NCBI GenBank assembly: GCA_000969725.1
Contig: JXSR01S019267.1
Length of the DNA stretch: 24,103 nt
Direction: 5' to 3' (one strand)
Origin: Ophiothrix spiculata
Taxonomy: Eukaryota; Echinodermata; Ophiuroidea; Amphilepidida; Ophiotrichidae
Part shown: positions 19,197-24,103 of the stretch, piece by piece
Layout of the letters: every line of letters starts with the position of its first letter
How positions within the stretch are numbered: the first letter of the stretch is position 1
Position numbers and translations under genes: made by a program
The notes under the pieces: generated by a model
Told to the model about the DNA's origin: nothing
The model's input: the letters and a program-made list of their open reading frames with translations, nothing else
The model's database searches: none

Positions 19197-19545
19197 GAAA
19201 CTTGTTTAAATGTGTGTTAGATGAAATTTTTACTTTTACTGTACTCCAACAAATGTGTGGTTTTGCATTAAGCAATGAACTTTGCTCATTGCTTTATCAA
19301 TCCTATTATCAAACAAAAAGGAAAATGGTCACAGTGGCATGGGGATGCTAGGAGATCTCTATCTGATAGTATTTGCTTGTAAGGTCAATTTGCTTTAGAT
19401 AAGAGCGCAGGTCTAGCTGGGTAAATATCAAATGCTAAAGCTGTTAGCTATTCGTACCAATATCTTCCTAATTACTTATCTGCGCAAACACAGTGAATGT
19501 AAATTTTCCAATTGCACATACTCCAAAAGTAAATATTGGCTGCAT
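19197..19545 (+). repeat. array block A, copy 3
   Basis: It spans GAAACTTGTTTAAATG to TTGGCTGCAT, with the GATA-type palindrome at 19359-19369. About 20 bp (GTTGCATGTTCCATCCATC) is missing near 19520. Confidence 0.9.
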
Positions 19546-19743
19546 ATTTTTACATTCATCCCCATTGTATATGCAGACATTGTTTGATGTTTGCGTAAAA
19601 TAAGAAAAGTATTTAAATAAATGTACATTTAAAGTGCTTTATCTGACATTTAATAAATGTTGGATTTATTCTGTTACCATTACAACATCTTTATATATTA
19701 ATAATAGTACCCAAACATATATAAAGCATCACAAAGATATGTA

Positions 19744-20630
19744 TTGAGTTGTGATTTAATGTATGCATGTATGTTGTGCCACAAATAGTAAGAGATAATT
19801 CCCATATTCAAGATGGAATAGCAAATCTGACAACATACATTAATCAATGTTTTATTTTGGTGAAATAAGAAACAGTTAAAGATTATTATATTTTAGAATA
19901 ATTCAAGCAATATGTTTGCACATGGAAGCTTTGGGTCTGACTAATAAAAATAAGAAGAAAAGGATACTTCCTTTGCTTTTATTTTTCTACATTCAAGTAA
20001 GGTATACCTACATGGCTTGCATCTTGAATGATAAAATGTGACACAAACAACACTTTCAACTACGCAGTACTAGCTGGTTTTGATTAAAAAGGAAATCTAG
20101 TGCTTTTATATCCTGGTGAATCGATGGATTATAGTTATGGATGGAACAAGGTGCTCTTGTACAAATATCTAGTACTTGGAATTGTGCTTACAGTCTGATA
20201 GAACAGGAAATTGTGTTTTGACGACATAATTATATTCACTTGCATGTAGATTCAACATGTACATGTGCATTATTTGATCAAACCAATTAAGTATATGACA
20301 TTTCGCTTTTAATGGAAGTTTTTTTTTATATATTTTTTGTTGTTGATTCGTAGTCCATTTTGAGTGATTTTATCTCAGATTGTATCTCATTTTCCAATAC
20401 AGATCTTACATCAGGCTGCCTTGGTTTTTTCAGCTCATTTTATGACCATAGTATAAAACTGTATGTTGTTCCAATTTGACTATTTCACTAACTCATTTAT
20501 AAACACTTTATTTTCTGCCTGTCAGGTTGTTACATTCAAATCAGTCTGCAAAACCACAGTTTCAATTGGAATTTGGATTACTCTAGGAAATAATGATTGG
20601 TTGCTATGACAACATACTTAACAGTTGTAA
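19744..20630 (+). repeat. array block C, copy 2
   Basis: It is nearly collinear with 17936-18760. It carries about 30 bp extra (CAAGCAATATGTTTGCACAT) near 19905 and CTGCAAAACCACAG near 20545. Confidence 0.88.
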
Positions 20631-21195
20631 ATGCATCCATTCCAACTGTGTTTTGTATTCTACTTGAGAATTGTTGTTTGTAGTCAGAAAATCAATTTGA
20701 CTTTTATGGTCCTTTTCTTGTCAGAAACCTAATCACATACTACCAGCAATATTATTTGTTATCTATGATATATCCTGTTCTCTGCAAGGTTTTCTTTCAA
20801 TATGAAAGTACCCTTTTGTGAACCATATTACATAATTTCACTGTGTAAGAATATTCCTAAAATAGTCATAATCCCCCAATTTCTTTTCAATCTATTTCGA
20901 GTGACATACTTCCAATTTTATTGAAATTAACAACGTGCAAATTTTTCAGGATGATTTCAGTATTGCCGGCATTCCACGCAATAAAGATCTGGGATCAAGA
21001 TCACAGCTTTGAAATATTTAGATCATTTTACATCATTTATGTCTGCATAAGTGACATCACTACATGTATGTGAATCAGTGTAATCACTAGAAATCATGTC
21101 AGAATTTTTACAATAATTGCCGTTAGTAATGTTTTGAAATTTAATAGCCTGTCTTTTTACATCCTGTGTTAACAAACCATGAGTGCCAAACTATT
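20631..21195. other. unit spacer between C and B
   Basis: Most of it is missing from the preceding unit, which keeps only the edges (GCATCCATTCC.. and ..TTTTTACATC). The start also matches 23131-23290 in diverged form. No gene is seen. Confidence 0.5.
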
Positions 21196-21387
21196 AGCAT
21201 GCAAAATGGCATTTTAGATTGATTTATGGGTTAAAGGAAATTGGGATGTGTAATTGAATCCTCATTATTGGCTACAGCGTGTAAAGAGAGGAAAGAGGAG
21301 ATGACAGGTGAGCGATACTTGCAGTCCTTGAGTTGATGGTTAAGGTGACAAATGACCCGGTATCTAGTGAATCTCATATCCAACTAC
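21196..21387 (+). repeat. array block B, copy 4
   Basis: It spans AGCATGCAAAATGGCAT to ATCCAACTAC, and after it the match with the preceding unit continues without a break (GTAAAAGTGAAAATATTTG) into block A. Confidence 0.88.
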
Positions 21388-21551
21388 TGTAAAAGTGAAA
21401 ATATTTGTTAACATTATTTTTTGCTCTTTTATCTTAACATTTGTGTAAAAATTACAAAAGGTAAAACATGTGGATATATGTATTCTGAATGTTATTGTTT
21501 AATGAAAAATAAAAACTGTCAAAATAATATAGGTGGGCTTAAACAAAAATT

Positions 21552-21918
21552 GAAACTTGTTTAAATGTGTGTTGGATGAAATTTTTACTTTTACGGTACT
21601 CCAACAAATGTGTGGTTTTGCATTTAGCAATGAACTTTGCTCATTGCTTTATCAATCCTATTATCAAACCAAAAGGAAAATGGTCACAGTGGCATGGGGA
21701 TGCTAGGTGATCTCTATCTGATAGTATTTGCTTGTAAGGTCAATTTGCTTTAGATAAGAGTGCAGTTCTAGCTGGGTAAATATCAAACGCTAAAGCTGTT
21801 AGCTATTCGTACCAATATCTTCCTAATGACTTCATCTGTGCAAACACAGTGTATGTAAATATTCTAATTGCGCATAGTTGCATGTTCCATCCATCTCGTA
21901 AGTAAATATTCGATGCAT
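21552..21918 (+). repeat. array block A, copy 4
   Basis: It spans GAAACTTGTTTAAATG to about GATGCAT, with the GATA-type palindrome at 21714-21724. The core differs from copy 3 at only a few positions. Confidence 0.9.
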
Positions 21919-22147
21919 ATTTTTACATTTATCCTAATGGTATATGCAGACATTTGATGCTTGCGTAAAATACAAAATAAATAGTGCTTTTACTGACATT
22001 TAATGGTTGTTGCATTTATTCTTTTACCATTAGAATATCTTTACATATCAATTCAGAAAATAATAATATATAACATCAAAAAATGTTCTACTTCCAGTTG
22101 AGATGTGGGGGATGAGAATGTGATTGGAACCTACACCTTTAATATTT

Positions 22148-23130
22148 AGTTGTGGAGTCACATATGCTGTGCCAGAAGTATTAAGATTTCTGATAACATG
22201 ACAAGTGGATCATTGCGACCAGCGCATCGGACACAAATTGGATCTTTGGGCGAGTAGCAAATAAACACCATTTTATAGTACACAACTAATTTTCAAATCA
22301 CCCTGCTCATCTCTCAAGTTCGGTTAGGCAAAAACGTACTCTACTTATTCCAATGACCGTGTCCAGATTGTGCTTTTTATAAATACGTTGTGCTAAATAA
22401 ACAAAATGAACTATTGCTTGCAAAACCATCTGGTGGCTTCGGGTCAGATCAAAATAATAAGAAGAAGGAAAAGGATACTATCTTTACTTTTGTTTTGCTG
22501 CATTCAAGTAAGATAGACTTGGATTGTATCTGGAATGATAGGTAAAACATGACATAAACAACTCGATCTACTATGTAGTAGTAACTGGTTTTGATTAAAA
22601 GTCAAATCTAGAGTTTTAATATCCCTGTGAATCAATGGATTATTATGGACAGAACAAGTTGCTCTACAAAATGTCCGGTTCTTGGAATTGTCCTTGTAGT
22701 CTGATAGAACAGGAAATTGTATTTTGATGTGATAATTATATTTACTTGTAAGATAAAAGGACACGTACATGTAAAAGATTTGATCCAAGCAATGAAGTGT
22801 ATATCAATTTACCTTCAGTGTTTTGTTTTTATATTTTGTTGATTTGCAGACCATTTTCAGATTTTATCTCAGATTAACCCATTTTCAAATTCAATAAAGA
22901 CATAACATCAGACCACAGTTGGTTTTATTTCTGTTCAGTACACACTGTGATGCTTCTCCAATCTGAGTCTCTCACTCCCACCATCTTATGAGCTCCGTAT
23001 TTTCTGCCTGTCTAAGTTGTTACATACAAATCGGTCCTAAAAACTGCAATTTTCAATTGGAATCAGGATTGCTCTAGGAAATAATGGTTGGTTGCTATGA
23101 CAACAAGCTTGACAGTTGTGAACGCATCCA
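22148..23130 (+). repeat. array block C, copy 3 (diverged)
   Basis: Landmarks AAGAAGGAAAAGGATACT, CTGGTTTTGATTAAAAG, TCAATGGATTATTATGGACAG and CTCTAGGAAATAATGGTTGG keep the order of the other C copies, but substitutions and indels are far more frequent. A stretch of about 230 bp (22190-22420) is private and somewhat GC-richer. Confidence 0.8.
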
Positions 23131-24009
23131 GTCCAATTGTGTTTGGTACATGTGTACAAGTGAAGGATTGAGTTTATTGTTAGTATTCGGGGAAATCAAT
23201 TTGACTTTCATGTTTTTTTTGTATTGCAAACTTATCACATAGTAACACTTATTTATAATCATTAACGTATCTGCTACATGCATTGTTTTCTAAAGTTGTA
23301 TTAATGATAGTCTCTTCTGTTCAAGGTACATTTGACACTATTTCAGATTTTTATATGCAGGCGATATGTTCTCTGTGTTCAGTTTTATCAAGTACCAAAT
23401 ATTGAGAAATTTTTTATAAAAATCTTCAGAAACGTCTAAAAGTATAATTTTGTCTAGCTTGTTGACCTTGGGTACATAAGTATTCTTTGCATTGATGCAA
23501 AAAGTCAGGAAAAAGCTGAAGTTTCATTTGTAAAACAATGATTTTACTGCATAGATTGTAGATTAATCAAAGAAACTTCAGTTTTTCATTTAATCTGCTA
23601 AAAAGCAAATTTCATGATTTCAACGTTTGGGGCAGTATTTTTCATTGTTGACAACTGTCATTAATATTGAAAGAAAGTCTAGGGTTCCCAATGAAACTTT
23701 GCATGGCTACATTTTAACTGCTATAACGCGTCATATCATGTAAAAATCCCGAAATGTCTGGAAAATGTTTTAGGGTGATACTGAACTTGTCTGACCCCCT
23801 TTAATACATAGATGTTTTCTGTTTGCACATACTGTGTTTTTCCTTGTTACGGCAGCCTATGACTGATGGGATGGCAGGATGGTAGTCAGATCATAGTGCA
23901 TTAGATATTGTTTACTTCCAACTAAACAATGAGACATATGAGGGTAATTTGCATGCAAGGAAAGCTGAAGGCTTGGTATTGATTGCACTGTTAAGAACAT
24001 ACTATATCC
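23131..24009. other. unit spacer, weakly related to 20631-21195 at its start
   Basis: No block B was recognised here and no gene is seen. The rest is AT-rich. Confidence 0.5.
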
Positions 24010-24103
24010 ATGGCAATATGGCAATGGTGCAGGAAGATTCATCGATCAGTTGTATTTTCATTATAAGGTCAATTTGTTTTAGATAAAGCGAGAACATTTA
24101 GCT
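24010..24103 (+). repeat. decayed block A, copy 5 (cut by window end)
   Basis: TAAGGTCAATTTGTTTTAGATAAA (24064 on) followed by ATTTAGCT matches the A core at the expected distance (2329 bp from copy 4). The part before it aligns only loosely and the GATA-type palindrome is not intact. The copy runs off the window. Confidence 0.6.

Larger units (their letters stand above)
4666..24103 (+). other. presumed first coding intron of the PDE gene (3' end outside window)
   Basis: It begins with a consensus donor GTAAGT at 4666. The expected next exon of GAF-A (the family has a segment like DPRFN..VD..TGYKT..ILCMPI) was not found downstream on the plus strand, so the intron appears to run more than 19 kb, to or past the window end. 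Everything listed after this point would then be intronic. If a short exon was missed, the intron would be shorter. Confidence 0.65.
12478..24103 (+). repeat. intronic tandem array of about 1.7-3.6 kb units (four clear units plus a decayed fifth)
   Basis: The anchor AAGGTCAATTTG recurs at 15310, 17713, 19381, 21736 and 24065 (spacing 2403, 1668, 2355 and 2329 bp). Blocks recur in fixed order: F-G-B-A in the first two units, and C-B-A in the next ones, with C the start of a further, more diverged unit. Unit lengths differ because of insertions in unit 1, an insertion of about 250 bp at 17148-17410, and a deletion of about 500 bp between C and B in the third unit (near 18760-18820) relative to the fourth (20630-21170). 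No coding sequence is conserved across the units. Confidence 0.9.

Noticed and set aside
17809-23283. Short minus-strand frames in array blocks (for example 17809-18030, 22504-22788)
   Set aside because: They are not preserved between units, so they are not under coding constraint.
1-24103. Retroviral, LTR or Polinton-like remnants, CRISPR arrays, tRNA and rRNA genes
   Set aside because: No supporting motif or structure was found on either strand by eye.

Overview
The window looks like a gene-poor, AT-rich piece of a metazoan nuclear genome. The most likely source is a marine deuterostome invertebrate such as an echinoderm. This rests on three things: an intron-containing PDE5/PDE11-type phosphodiesterase gene, a LINE tail of the CR1/Crack/Daphne kind, and many small TIR elements with scattered GGCCTA-type motifs. 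The taxon is inference; no sequence here fixes it.

Layout. 1-3480 is non-coding: a hairpin (447-496), a family of short CACCGAATGACCC repeats (619-903), a C11 run and a 36-bp minisatellite (about 1006-1240). 3500-4014 is the presumed promoter/5' UTR, with CCAAT-type boxes, an E-box, a perfect CRE and nuclear-receptor half-site pairs. 4015-4665 is the only convincing host coding sequence: the first coding exon (217 codons) of a PDE11/PDE5-like cyclic nucleotide phosphodiesterase, ending at a GAG|GTAAGT donor with the start of GAF-A. No further exon of the gene was recognised up to 24103, so the rest is best read as one intron of more than 19 kb.

The first half of the intron (4666-12470) holds interspersed elements: a GATTTAAATC-rich inverted-repeat element (about 4840-5912), a TTAA-like MITE (6221-6583) with a partial relative at 5253-5428, an AGGTCA-rich tract (7941-8137), a palindromic element (8738-8902), a 5'-truncated LINE (11006-11990) and a perfect 15-bp-stem hairpin (12313-12349).

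The second half (about 12478-24103) is the most unusual part. It is a tandem array of four clear units plus one decayed unit (spacing 2403, 1668, 2355 and 2329 bp), built from recurring blocks here called A, B, C and F/G. Block A is the most strongly kept block in four copies and carries an invariant GATA-type palindrome. The first unit contains a nested inversion (12749-14475) and three small TIR transposons, two of them with intact target-site duplications; for one, the empty site is preserved in the neighbouring unit. No tRNA, rRNA, CRISPR, retrovirus, LTR element or Polinton was recognised.
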